From contig NW_021940922.1 of assembly GCF_004337985.1 (NCBI RefSeq), forward strand, positions 1,147,382 to 1,211,381: a DNA stretch of 64,000 nt. Reading direction: 5' to 3'. How positions within the stretch are numbered: the stretch's first letter is position 1; each line of letters starts with the position of its first letter. Both the position numbers and the translations under genes were made by a program. Below, in pieces: positions 22,821-33,620 of the stretch. This DNA is from Pyricularia pennisetigena (lineage: Eukaryota > Ascomycota > Sordariomycetes > Magnaporthales > Pyriculariaceae). A model generated the notes under the pieces. It made no database searches and was not told the DNA's origin. It saw only the letters and a program-made list of their open reading frames with translations.

Positions 22821-23454
22821 TTGTGAACATGGCTAGCGCAGGGCTAATTATATTAGCTAGCCTGCATTATCTTATAACGGCTAGCACGGGCCAATTTTAT
22901 TAGTCACCCTGCATCGAATATATAAATCAATAACAAATAAAACGTATACGCGTTTATACACACAAAGCTTTATATATCACGTCTTTGCTCACAGTTTCGA
23001 CAACAAAACAAATACGTCATATATAATCTAGCTTAGTGGTGTAATGCACGTACTATAATCTATATCATATATACGTTGCTGAAGTGCGTGGGTTCGAATC
23101 CCGTTGTGGTCGCAGATTTTCTGTGCATGCATAAGCACAATAGGCCGTTAGGCTCAATAGATCGGCAGGTCAGTCACATGAATAAGGCCAAATCATGTGA
23201 CGTGACCCCGCATTCCGGACATCCGGATCGAAGATCTGCACCTACGGATTCGAACACGTAATTCACAACTTAGCCTTAGATTTATCACCTTCATCGATTC
23301 AACGATTCCACAAATCGATTGTGCAACAATATATTATCTCTATTACCCGCTAGCAGACGGTTATCTGCCATTTCAACGTTCCATCAGCCTTATACGTGAT
23401 CCACTTTTTCCCCGCGTTTAAGATTAAGCTTATTCTATCTAGTAACCTCCATAC
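22821..23454. mobile_element. 634-bp insertion in copia gag (solo LTR or tRNA-derived SINE)
   Basis: Flanked by actat at 22816-22820 and 23455-23459. Dropping the insert with one flank copy rejoins the gag frame. It begins ttgtgaacatggctagc and ends taacctccatac; shifting by one base gives TG...CA ends, as in an LTR. It contains 'aatatataaatc' near 22918 and tRNA-like Pol III boxes. No second copy was seen in the window. Confidence 0.6.
23029..23101 (+). other. tRNA-like A and B boxes (Pol III-type internal promoter)
   Basis: TAGCTTAGTGG at 23029-23039 fits the A-box consensus exactly and GGTTCGAATCC at 23091-23101 fits the B box exactly. Between them, ACGTA...TACGT could form an anticodon-stem-like hairpin. 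The spacing is about 18 bases longer than in an intronless tRNA. The bases flanking the boxes (tataatc on the left, tgtggtc on the right) cannot form an acceptor stem, so this is not a functional tRNA gene. It is better read as a tRNA-derived segment in the insertion. Confidence 0.55.
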
Positions 23455-24264
23455 ACTATAAAGATTGGACCTCTATCAGCTTCGAGAACGTTAAAGCGGA
23501 ACCCGATTACGAAGGAAAACGCGATTTGGAAATTATGCAAATTATGCTAAAAGAAACTGCAAATTTGCCAAAAAGCACTGGGGCCCAAATATGCAAATAA
23601 AAAGCACCTTATTGCAACGACCCTAAGGGCGATCGAAAACGTAAAAAAGCTTCGAACCGTTATTTCCAACCCCACGACCACTTTCCCGCCATTACTAAGC
23701 CAAATAATAATTGCGTTTAAGTTGGCAAAGCGATATGCGGCACACAATACGTTTTTCGTTGATCGGAAATATGAGAAATATAAGGGCCGCAAAAAACGAG
23801 GTAATAGCCATTACCCGCGCCGGGGATTTAATAAACGACCTGGCCAATTTCTTAAAAAGCAAAAATGTTATGTGTGCGGTAAACCGGGGTATAAACCTTT
23901 AAATTATATAAAAATAGAGGAATAACGGTGGCGAAAGCAGAGAATGCGAAATAAGAAATACCAAAAAGGAAATTAACGCGGAAACAAACAATTCTTTGCC
24001 AACGGTAGAAATAAAGGAGATAATGAATAAAAGGAAAAAGATTCGAACGACGAATTTAGTGACGAAAAAGCAGATAAAAACGATTCGGACGGTTGAACGT
24101 CAGATTATTTTATAAATTATAAAACAACGACATTCTTAGCAAACGAAACATTCCGCTACAAATTAAATCGAGGCCAAAGGGCGTTTCAGGGAAACAAAAA
24201 ACCGTAAAAAGGTTTCCCGCACCATGTTTTGAATTAATACAATTTAAATAATATTTGGCATGGA

Positions 24265-24603
24265 ATGGTACCGCATATAGGCGCTGCAGCGATATTAACA
24301 GCCGGGATTAGCCGAATGGAAGCACTGCAACGCAAAAAACCAGAAATCCAAATCGATAAATCGAATCCGAATAAAATCAAAATGCGTGTTAAAGCAGGCG
24401 AAAGGATTACCGCTATAGAAAGAATTACCTTGCATATACAAGTTGGTATTATAACGTGCCACGTAATACCAATTCGGACACAACACTTTTTGTGCATTAG
24501 GGATATAGACAGATTCGGTATATACTTAAATAATACCAGCAACGAATTTATAAAAATCGATAGTACGAAAATGCCAATTTTACGCAAATGGGGGCATCCA
24601 TAG
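24265..24603 (+). pseudogene. Copia aspartic protease relic
   Basis: A 112-codon open stretch. The start 'IGAAAILTAGISRMEAL' corresponds to the copia protease active-site region (D-T/S-G-A), but the Asp is not readable. It ends 'TKMPILRKWGHP', which matches the usual junction before the GAG-pre-integrase region. The segment 'HFLCIRDIDRFGIYL' also matches the copia protease tail. The protease would process the polyprotein; without its Asp it is dead. Confidence 0.65.
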
Positions 24604-24759
24604 TTTTTCCTACCAGGACTAAAACCAGGCGGACCGGAAACGTATTTTGTAAAAATAGAAAATACGCCAATAACGTTTTTAACTTAAAAAAAAGCTGAAA
24701 ACGGTTTACCGAAAATTCGGCCACCTTTTAATAAAACGTTTATGGAAGACGTTACAAAA

Positions 24760-25660
24760 GGCAGCGCACGAGGTTAACCGGAATACATTAAAACTAATAA
24801 ATTGTTTTTATTATTACTGCCAAATTAAGGAAAGGGTAATACAACGTTTTAAATTGATTTTAAAAGACCATATAAATTTAAACTACGAGACCGTGGTTAA
24901 CGTAATGTATTTGGAATTTAAACCAATTTTGCACATAGTCGACGCGAGCACGGCATTCCAAGCTACTCGTTTTTTAAATAATATAACAGTGAAAAAAACG
25001 TGGGAAGCGTTGAAAAAATGCTGGATCGATACGTATTAAGGACTACCCGATATTATTATATACAATTGAAAAATAAACTTTACCGCGGCCGCATTCAAAG
25101 CAAAAGCACGACTTTTCGGCATAATATATAGCCAGGTACCAATCGAGGCATATTGGTTATCAGGAAAGGTCGAACGCTACCATAAACCGCTACGAAAAAC
25201 GTATAAAATAACAAAAGTCGAATGCACGGAAATAACACCGTAGAACGTATTGCAAGCAGCGGTGAAAACCGTGAACGATATTATAGGCCCCAACGGTCTA
25301 ATACCCACCCTATTGGTATTCGGGGCAGTACCACGCATTACCCACGATTTAACGCCTTTTAAAACCAAAGACAACGCGCCGAAACCGTTACTAAAACCAT
25401 AAAAGAATTTAAAAAAATAACGGCGCAAAAAAAGATTAAAAAAGCAGTAAAAACGAGGATTGGCCCGAATATCGAATTGAAAATGCCAAAGTTGCTGAAA
25501 CTGGGATTAAAGGTTTTAATATATAAAAAAAAACAAAAGTGGACCGCACTTTTCAAGGTATTTAACGTATTAAAATCGACAATAATTGTTAATATGGTAG
25601 ATGGCTTTTCCGCGATCCGAAACACGTATGTAAAACCATACCACCGTTTTATAAAATAAA
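24760..25660 (+). pseudogene. Copia integrase relic
   Basis: The catalytic core reads 'LHIVDASTAFQATRFL' (first Asp kept, about 24930-24980). Next is 'LPDIIIYN' near 25040-25070, where family members have Y-D (second Asp now Asn), then 'SGKVERYHKPLRKTY' near 25160-25205 (Glu kept). The C-terminal region follows with 'VFGAVPRITHD' (25318-25350) and a terminal segment 'STIIVNMVDGFSAIRNTYVK' (25578-25637). Stops and the Asp-to-Asn change make it non-functional. Confidence 0.75.
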
Positions 25661-25989
25661 TAGAAAAGAATAATAGCGAAACCATATCGACGGAGCCAGA
25701 GTTCCAATACCCAAGACCCGAGTAACTAAAACATAGGGGAAAGCCTAAGGATCGGGGAGTCGAAAATTGTATACTCGAAACAAGCCCATTAAGACGAGGA
25801 ACGCAAAGCCCGAAATAATAATATAAATACCACCTTTGGATATAATATCAAAGGACGATAAAGCACAAAAACGTTATTCGGGATTAGAAAACCATATAAA
25901 AACGAGATTTAAACGATTAAAAAGGAAAATATATAAAACGGTAAATACCGAATTTTTAATAAAAAGGAGCAACGAACCCACGAACTTGC

Positions 25990-27212
25990 AACTAAATATA
26001 AGCGAATAAACCGAATTAAAGCTCCCGGGAAGCCGTTCGAAAAGTTTATATAATAAAAGGTAAAGTTTTTGCGAATCGCAGGAATTTTGCAGCCGGTAAA
26101 TAAAAGGCAGTTTAATAATTAAAAGGCTTTCGGATCGCGATTCGTAAACGAAATTAAGGTGTTATTAGAACGACCTTATGAAAAAATACGTTTTTTTGTA
26201 CAGGGATATAGCCATTTCGAAAAGAAGAAACTGTTTACGTCATCACCTATAATGATATGGTGTAGCCAAAACTTATATTAGCTTTTACATCGGCTGCAAA
26301 ACAGTTCGGATGCGATTTTATATTTAGGGATATTAGCTAAACGTACATTCAAAGCTTTACGAAGTTATAAAGGGACGTTTTCGTGCGAATCCCAAAAAAG
26401 ATCGAACATTAATATCCCGCCAATATGGCGTTTAAATTTACAAAACCTTTTTACGGATTCGCAAAGGCAGGTTTACATTGATTCGGTATATACCACGCTA
26501 TTATAAACACCGTTTAAACTGCATTTTATTAAATGACAACCCGTATTTACTCCTTTCCAGTCAAAACGACAACTTTAATGTAATGGGAATGCAAATAAAC
26601 GATACGCTAAATTTGGGAAATAAAAGGTTTATTCGGAAAAAGCAAAAAAAAGTTCGAAAAACGGGTTTTTAATCTAAAGCACAAACGATTTTATAGCCAG
26701 GAGACGAACAAAATTTTAACGATTATTTGGTTAAAATGTAAAATAAAGTCTTAAACATACGCCAAAAAGGACAATTCGACAAACTGCAATTTGCAACGAC
26801 GAACTAACCAGGGGCAAAACATAAATATATCGTTTAACGAGTTAAAGGGGCGTACATTACATCTATTTGTTAACCGGAAACTGCATTCATCTGTACGGCG
26901 GCGGCGGAAACAATAAAACCCAATAACGAAAATTACAATTTGATAAGTAAACGAATCGAATGGCAACGCCAAAACGCGCAAAAAGGGTTTTCCTATATGC
27001 AAATCCACCTTAAAATAGCGTAAATGTACGTGTTTATCGACGACTCCTTTACCAATAATGAGGATTTTGTTTCCCAAATCGGATACGTAGTAGGTTACGG
27101 AAACGAATGCTCCGTGGATTTAGAAACCGGCTTTCAGATAACCGGTAATATTATATGTTAGTTATTAACCAAATTCTATAAAATTACAAAGAGCGTGTTA
27201 ATAACGAGATTT
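25990..27212 (+). pseudogene. Copia reverse transcriptase relic
   Basis: Readable pieces include 'QGYSHFEK' (about 26200), 'FTKPFYGFAKAG' (26438-26472), 'VMGMQINDTLNLGNKRF' (26580-26630; the family has D-D where this has N-D) and 'RQKGQFDKLQFATTN' (26760-26805). It continues into the start of RNase H ('YVFIDDSFTNN', 27028-27060), before the LTR at 27218. The loss of the first catalytic Asp is a G-to-A change. Confidence 0.7.
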
Positions 27213-27217
27213 ATAGT

Positions 27218-27776
27218 TGCTAATTATATGCGTTATTTAGCATGTAATGGGTCCACTTTTATTTGTATATAAGCCACAATAGATAGGGCCGAAGTGGGGC
27301 TATTTTGGGGCTTTCGGATTTTCTATTATATTTTGTATTGCAGGAGTTGCGATTCAAAGTGTCAGCGAGTGGGGTTTCACCCTGTGCCGGGTGTAACACT
27401 CACCCTGCACTTACGAATCAGCTACCCTGTACCGGATTGAAATTTTCACCAAGTTAGCAAATCAGTGCGAACCCAGAGATGGTTTGTATGGAAATAGGGG
27501 TGTTTTTTCAACAACGCATACAAAATAATTTTTCGGAAAATCGTGTTCGGCACCGGAACGCTTTCTGGCGTGCGGACCCCCAATTCGATGTCGGAGAGTA
27601 TGTAAGGGAGACAAAGCAAAGTTTCCCCCACCAATAAATCAAGTTTATTAATCCCAAATTTAGTGAACCATTTAGTGCATTTAAGCCCTGTAATCACAGG
27701 CTTTTATAACGCCACTAGCACCACGCCGCACCTAGGCTAATGCATAAACCCCTGTCAGCAACTCATATTGTTAACA
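27218..27776 (-). repeat. Solo LTR of family D, inserted in copia RNase H
   Basis: A 559-bp LTR in minus orientation. The flanking 5-mers are atagt (27213-27217) and atggc (27777-27781), which differ by one G/A and one T/C, as expected for a TSD aged by RIP. Taking out the LTR with one flank copy leaves the copia RNase H frame continuous. Confidence 0.82.
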
Positions 27777-28100
27777 ATGGCATAGTTAATGGATTTAATA
27801 TTGGGTTTATATTAAGAACTACTATCGGAACCATCCTAGAAAGGTTAGATTTACCTTTTTCGCGTATAGCAATATGCACGGACAGCCTATCCATATACCA
27901 ATACCTAATATAATTGGGGATGACGGCGGAAAAATGATTTATAGTTGATTTCTCAAATTTGAAACAATTATATAAAAATCGGGAAGCTGAAAAGATTAAA
28001 TGCATTTTAGGAGAAACCAATCAGGTAAGCTTGAAACGAAAAAAGCACCTAATAGGGTTTTAACCGAGCTTATGAATACCAATTCGACGGTAATACGCCT
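27777..28100 (+). pseudogene. Copia RNase H, 3' part
   Basis: Continues the copia frame after the LTR: 'GIVNGFNIGFILRTT', then 'RIAICTDSLSIYQYL', containing the RNase H catalytic Asp (T-D-S), then 'GMTAEK' and 'DFSNLKQLYKNREAEKI'. Stops occur near 27911 and beyond. The element ends without a recognisable LTR. Confidence 0.65.
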
Positions 28101-29028
28101 TAAAGGAATGGTTTAAAAATCATAAAATTTACCGGTAAAACGAGGAAATTAATGGACGAATTAAATTAATTGGCAGCGGCGGAACGATATAATACGTCGT
28201 TGGCGATTGGCAAAACGCGCCGCGAAGTGAAACGCATTGTTAAAAAACACCGAAAAACAACGCAACGCTTTTACCAAAAGCAAAAAAAAAAACCAGCGTT
28301 ACAAAACCCTAGCGCTATATATTAAATCAAATATCCTCCTCATTATTTTCGTCCACATCCTCCTCCTTGATCAGAGCATTATATTTGGTTTGCATCATTT
28401 TTCCAACCCACAAAATTTCCAACTGGCGAATTGCAACCGTATAACCAACGGAACGGCGTTCCTCCGACGACAAATAATTGAAATCGTTTTTTGCGGTAAA
28501 ACTGCCCTTATAAAAAGCGATTATTAATATACTTTTAATGGTTATACGCCACCAATCGAGATTTCAAAAACATTTATTAGTGGATTAAAATATATAAATA
28601 GCGTTTAAGCAAATATACGGCAATAATCGCGATAGGAATTTCGGCGGGAGGCGTTTCGGTTTTGCGTTTTTTAGGAATGGTAATCGCAAATACGGAACCA
28701 GATTTTTGGGCTCGTTTTTGAGCAGCACACCGGCCTTTTGCAAATTATCAATAAGTAAGAAAAGCATTACCGGCTTAAAAGCGATGGTGGGATTAAACGA
28801 AAATCGTATTAATTAACAGAATGGCCAAATAAGAAAAAAAGTACTCCAAATTGCCAAATTTGCATTGGTTTACAGGAATAACCTTGGTTATATTTGGTGT
28901 AACGATTGAACGGCGGAATAATATTATAATAAACACGAAAAGATTGTTGTTCAATTTGTTTACCAGCAAAATAAAAATTAAGGCAAGCCGAACAGGGAAT
29001 AGGCCGCAAAATTAAAAAATAACAATTA
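28101..29028. repeat. Repeat family B, copy 2, with unassigned left part
   Basis: 28660-29028 matches 2636-2990 (same orientation). The left part (28101-28650) has plus-strand frames rich in Lys and Asn with no recognised motif, perhaps a third degraded element. The right edge is cut by a MULE-like B terminus. Confidence 0.5.
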
Positions 29029-30724
29029 TAGTCTCAGTGCTCAGACTAGACCCCTCTGCTTCGCAGTGGGGACCGAGCGCTCCATGTACCTTTCAGCCAC
29101 ATGGCTTTTCGGCCAATGTATGTCGCATTTCGCCGTTCATGGCGGTACTATCAACGATAATTTGTCGCAGTCCGCCGTTTGTAGCGGGTATATATATTGT
29201 ATACACATTATAATAGCAAAACAAATGGTGTATCCACGGTATACAATCAAATATTCGAATACAAAATTAAATAAAAATCGTAAAAGTGTAAAATAACCTG
29301 CGTTAGATTGATTGGATGTTGGGAATCCTTTGCCTGAAAACCACGTTTTTTTATCTAATTTATTTGGAAACATAGGGAAATATTAGGTAAGGTTTGTATT
29401 TTTTTATTACATTTAATTATTATGTTAAACTATGGGATATAAGAATGATTTAAACTCAAATAATAGTTGTAATTGTTGAGCGGACCTAGAACAACAGAGT
29501 GCATGCAATTGTCGTTCGAAACAAACCTTTAATTAGTACTTTGATATTTATGTCAGTTTATTACAAAACTAAATAATTTATGCAGATAATAGTAAACCTA
29601 GGAAAGTTTCTCATCTATCCATTTTTTTAATTTATATTAAGTTCTATTTGACCTTATTTTGTGTATTCTATTTAATGAAATAAAATATAAAATAGAAAAA
29701 TGGCACAAATTCAACATTTCTTTATATAAAAAGGAAATATAATTGGGCATTATAGATCGGACTCCACGCTGGCGCTTGTTTATATCTTTGATGCAATGCC
29801 TGAGTTTCTGGCTTTATTATTATAAAAATTGGTAAAGGTGTGAAAGGGTTTCGATTGTATATTACATATAAAATTATGTACACTTTACCCATCCGCTTAT
29901 TTAACGGTGTATATGATGAAATATGTATACCAAGCTATATTAGTATACTATATAAGCCTATACCGCCCCCCACGTGCAAAAACCATAAAGTTTGGCTGCA
30001 AAACAGAAATAATAAAATATTAATCAAATAAAGCAAAAAGATTTAAAAAATATACATTTAATATTTTTTAATATGAAAAAACTTTGAGAGCCAGTATTAT
30101 GGATTGAGCAGCACGAGGACGTTTGTTTACACACCTAATCCAATTCCTGAAATTTTGGTCATGTTATGGTCAAAATTGTGAAAATATAAGCGAGTTTCAA
30201 TTGTAAATTATATACAAAAAAGTATATACTTTGCCTATCCGCTTATTTAACTGCTTTTATAATACGGTATACGCACCAAAACTCATTACAACGGTATATA
30301 TACATATACGACCCACCACGTGCAGAAACTATAAAATTTGGTTAAAAATTAAAAATAATATTAGATCGAAAATCGAAAAAGAAATCGAAAAAACAGTACC
30401 GCTATGAACGGATTAAGGGCAGGTGGTATCCAATTCGGCCGTTATAACAGACAATAAAATAGATCAAATCGCTGCTAATAGCGGTATTAAGCGCTATCTT
30501 CAACGATATTTCCTTTTTTCAGTATTTTGCGTGGTTGTGGAATCATAAGGGAGTGTCGGTCGAAAAAAGGCCAAAAATACCGCCATGAACGGCGAAAATC
30601 GCCAAATTGTCCTCAGACCTGAACCAGAGCGTTCTTTGGATGGACCCACAGGGACATTGCAAAGCCGCAATTGAGCCACGCTCAATTGGGGAGCTCTGGG
30701 CTTCAGGGATGAGCCCTGAGACTA
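29029..30724 (-). mobile_element. MULE-like non-autonomous element 3 (B to A)
   Basis: B terminus at 29029 (tagtctcagtgctcagacta) and A terminus ending at 30724 (...gagccctgagacta). Two tandem blocks of about 330 bp (around 29760-30020 and 30110-30350) each contain 'cccatccgcttatttaacgg' or a close variant and a CCACGTGCA motif. The flanks are family B (left) and family C (right), and no TSD is visible. The small ORFs inside (29066-29296, 30500-30685) are shared by homology of the element and are not genes. Confidence 0.75.
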
Positions 30725-32933
30725 AGTCTTAGGTTGGTTTATTGTAAAAAATAAATTCGTTTTTTATATAAAGTCCAAAATAGCTCGTCGAAAACATTTA
30801 ACGTTGGCGAAAGTTTGTATCTTTGGCGCCTTTTTTTTAGTTTTTCCCCACATGCTATTTCCTGTTAAATCCAGTGGGGCGGAACGCGTAATTCGAATAT
30901 TCCCAAAGGCCGGTTTACTATAATTTTGACGCTTTTACCCGGTTATCATCGTTTAAATTAAACTTAGGGACACGTGGAAAATTAATGGGGAATAAACGCT
31001 TTTATAAATAGGTTAAAAAGTTTAAATGGGTAGTTTGTAAATTTTTAATGTTTTCTCGTAATACCGCGGGCTTTTTAGTTGATTTGGTTAATAATCTTGG
31101 CCTAATTGGTTTATATTTAACAATGGACCCCTGGGTATCGAAATACCGATCGGGCGTAAAAGAATATGCGATTTTTTACGGTTAGGCCCGCGTGCGGTTC
31201 ATCCGAACCTTTACCACAGGCTTACGGGGTCGCTTAGTATTAACGCGCCGTATTGCATTATACGTTTTATATTAGGTATATTTATGCCGATACCCAAAAT
31301 GAACTGGAAAACATAATACTAATTTTAAAATCCGGTTTGGAGAACTTTACGTAGATTTTGGTATTTCTCGATTTTAAATATAAATATATTGTACCGGATA
31401 ATTATATCGGTGGCGTTTCGTCTAATAAGTTTCCTAAATACGAAATCTTTTATTAGGAATTGGCGTGTTTAAATAATACAGTTCCTGGCGTTTATATATA
31501 TAATGGTTTTAGGAATACGGGAAGCGGATAATGGTATAATATTCCCTATTAGGAATCGGAGGCGCCGGTAATCGTTAGATAAAGTTTTACGTTCCAAATA
31601 TTGTATTATAATCGTAATTTCGGGTCGGTCGAAAGGCGTTTTAACGAAACGTATTATCCTTTTATAAAATAATCAATCGAGGACGTAAATTTCAGGTTTT
31701 GCTGTAAAAGTAACGGTATACCCGAATCTAAGTACGGTAACTGGTATTATTACCCGGATCAAACACAGTATGGAAAACAATTCCCTAAAATCCTACCACT
31801 GTAAAATTATATAAAATTTGTTAATAGTAAATGATATAATACGTTGGTGGAATATAGGGTTTCGAAGGAGTTTAAGGAATCGGTAGCCGGTGGTTTATTC
31901 CGGGCTTAAATAAATATACGTATATTATAAACGGTTTGTGGGTTCCTTAAAAGTTATGCCAAATAAAGTCAGTTTTGGTAATAAAAACCGCATATTTATA
32001 TTTACGTTTGAAATGGATTGGTCGATTAGTTTATGGTTCGCGGCGGGATACCGTTATATATTGCGCAACTGTTTTTGCTTTAATTTGTTCACTAGGATTA
32101 TTTGGATAGTAATAATGTTATTCCGAATAACCGATGTAGTTTGCAATATTATATTTTTCCCGTACCCGGTTTTTACCAGCAAAATAACATTTTTTATATT
32201 ATGTAAAGCCCGGTATATATATTATATTGAATTATAATATGGGATTCGTATAGGAATGTTGGGGGGTTTGTATATGTTTAAAAGCTATATAGTTATCAAG
32301 GAAACGAGTTTTATATAATAAATTTATATTACGAAAGGTTTTGTCTTTGGCGTATCATTCCGGGAAAAAATGCACGTTGGGGAAGGTATTTGCCGCTGCG
32401 TTTGCGGGATCGCAACCGCGGAAAATTGCGTCGATTTACTGGGAAAGCAAGGAATATATAGGCGTGTTTCCGGGTATTATATACATGTAACTTGGTATAA
32501 ATATACATCAATTTGCGGGAATTGTGGTTCTTTTTGTAGTCGAATATACGGCGTATAATATAACGTTGGGTACCCCCTGATGGCCACCCCCCCTAATGGG
32601 CACCCTTTTTACAACAAAACTCCCCCTTTGGAAAACGTTATAATAAATCGAATAAAAATCGTATCCATACCATTTTCAAAATCTATAAGGGGATTTAATG
32701 ATAGAACCCATACCGAAAAGGATTTTTAGATATATATATTATATGTTAAAAGTTTGGCGGTTAAATCCGGTTTTGAATTTTCCCATACAAATTGTATGGT
32801 AACGAGAAACGGTAATAGTTACCGCAATTTCCCGTTTTAAAAGCCAAAATTAAAAATACTATTATATTATATATATACGACTTTACTAAGGTAGTTGCCC
32901 TGTCTTTCTACGATATACTTAACATTTAATTAG

Positions 32934-32982
<49 letters not shown>

Positions 32983-33620
32983 CATATAAGCTTATAGTGG
33001 TTAGATAAATATTACGTATAACGTAGCGAAAAATAGTAAACAAACGATATTAAAATAAGTAATCGGTTGGATAAGTAACAATTTAATGATAGTTGTAATT
33101 TTGGCTTCTAAAACGGGAAATTGCGGTCATTATTACCGTTTTTCGTTACCATACAATTTGTATGGGAAAATTCAAAACCGGATTTAACCGCTAAACCTTC
33201 AACATATATTATACATATTTAAAAATCATTTTCGGTATGGGTTTTATTATTCAATCCCTCTTTAGATTCTTACAATGGTATCGATACGATTTTTATTCAG
33301 TTTATTATAACATTTTCCAAAAGGGGAGTTTTGGTGTAAAAAGGGTGCCCATCAGGGGGGGTGGCCATCAGGAGGTACCCAACGTTAATGTTAACGTTAT
33401 ACGAATTGTGAAAATATTAATATTGCGTTTTTTGTAATAAAACTTATATCTAGAGGTTCCTTTCAATAAGGAGATTTTCCATATATAAATTTTAAACGCT
33501 AATACCTGGTATTAAGGAAATAGCAGGTGAATATTGATCGTGTTAATGGGCTGGATATGGGATACCGCCAAAAACGAAACAAGGGCGGCCTATATCGAAT
33601 TTCTAATTAAAGGGATATAT
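30725..33620 (+). repeat. Repeat family C, copy 1, interrupted by a MITE at 32563-33385
   Basis: About 1.8 kb (30725-32562) matches 54700-56520, and the tail 33388-33620 matches about 56590-56700. Readable plus-strand pieces shared by both copies, such as 'GKLMGNKRFYK' / 'GKLIGDNRVYK', 'GLIGLYLTMDP' / 'GLVGLYLAMDP' and 'NFGSVERRFNETYYPF', suggest one long degraded protein-coding element. I do not recognise the family. Stops are frequent. Confidence 0.6.
32563..33385. mobile_element. Long-TIR MITE related to Fot1/pogo, TA target site
   Basis: An 823-bp element with ends acgttgggtacc...ggtacccaacgt flanked by TA on both sides. The two arms are inverted copies for about 300 bp (for example ttcccatacaaattgtatgg against ccatacaatttgtatggga). 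The centre holds a (TA)n run at about 32937-32980. Outer bases match the Fot1/pogo elements at 6282 and 63811 (gtaccccctRatggccaccc). It is noncoding, and could fold into a very long hairpin if transcribed. Confidence 0.88.

Larger units (their letters stand above)
22485..23925 (+). pseudogene. Copia gag relic with zinc-knuckle remnant
   Basis: The N-terminal part reads from 22485 to about 22820, where it is cut by an insertion. It continues from 23460 ('DWTSISFENVKAEPD', 'ALGPKYANKK'). Near 23722-23925 the frame gives 'AKRYAAHNTFFVDRKYEK', a basic stretch, and the remnant of a CCHC zinc knuckle ('CYVCGKPG'). The later His/Cys are lost ('YKPLNYI'). Gag would package the element RNA. In-frame stops rule out function. 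Confidence 0.65.
21459..28100 (+). mobile_element. Ty1/copia retrotransposon relic
   Basis: Domain order gag, protease, integrase, reverse transcriptase, RNase H is the copia (not gypsy) order. All domains are on the plus strand with stops and frameshifts, and two foreign insertions lie within it (22821-23454 and 27218-27776). No 3' LTR was found; at about 28100 the element gives way to other repeat sequence. The stretch 21459-22484 contains a degraded frame with a coiled-coil-like segment ('YQVKEMEKTVNDL') that I cannot assign to copia with confidence; it may be an additional insertion. Confidence 0.75.

Noticed and set aside
23022..23112. A functional tRNA gene
   Set aside because: A and B boxes are perfect but the flanks (tataatc and tgtggtc) cannot pair as an acceptor stem, and the spacing is too long without a proven intron.
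32937..32980. A centromeric or telomeric repeat
   Set aside because: It is a short (TA)n run at the middle of a hairpin MITE. No telomere-type TTAGGG arrays occur in the window.
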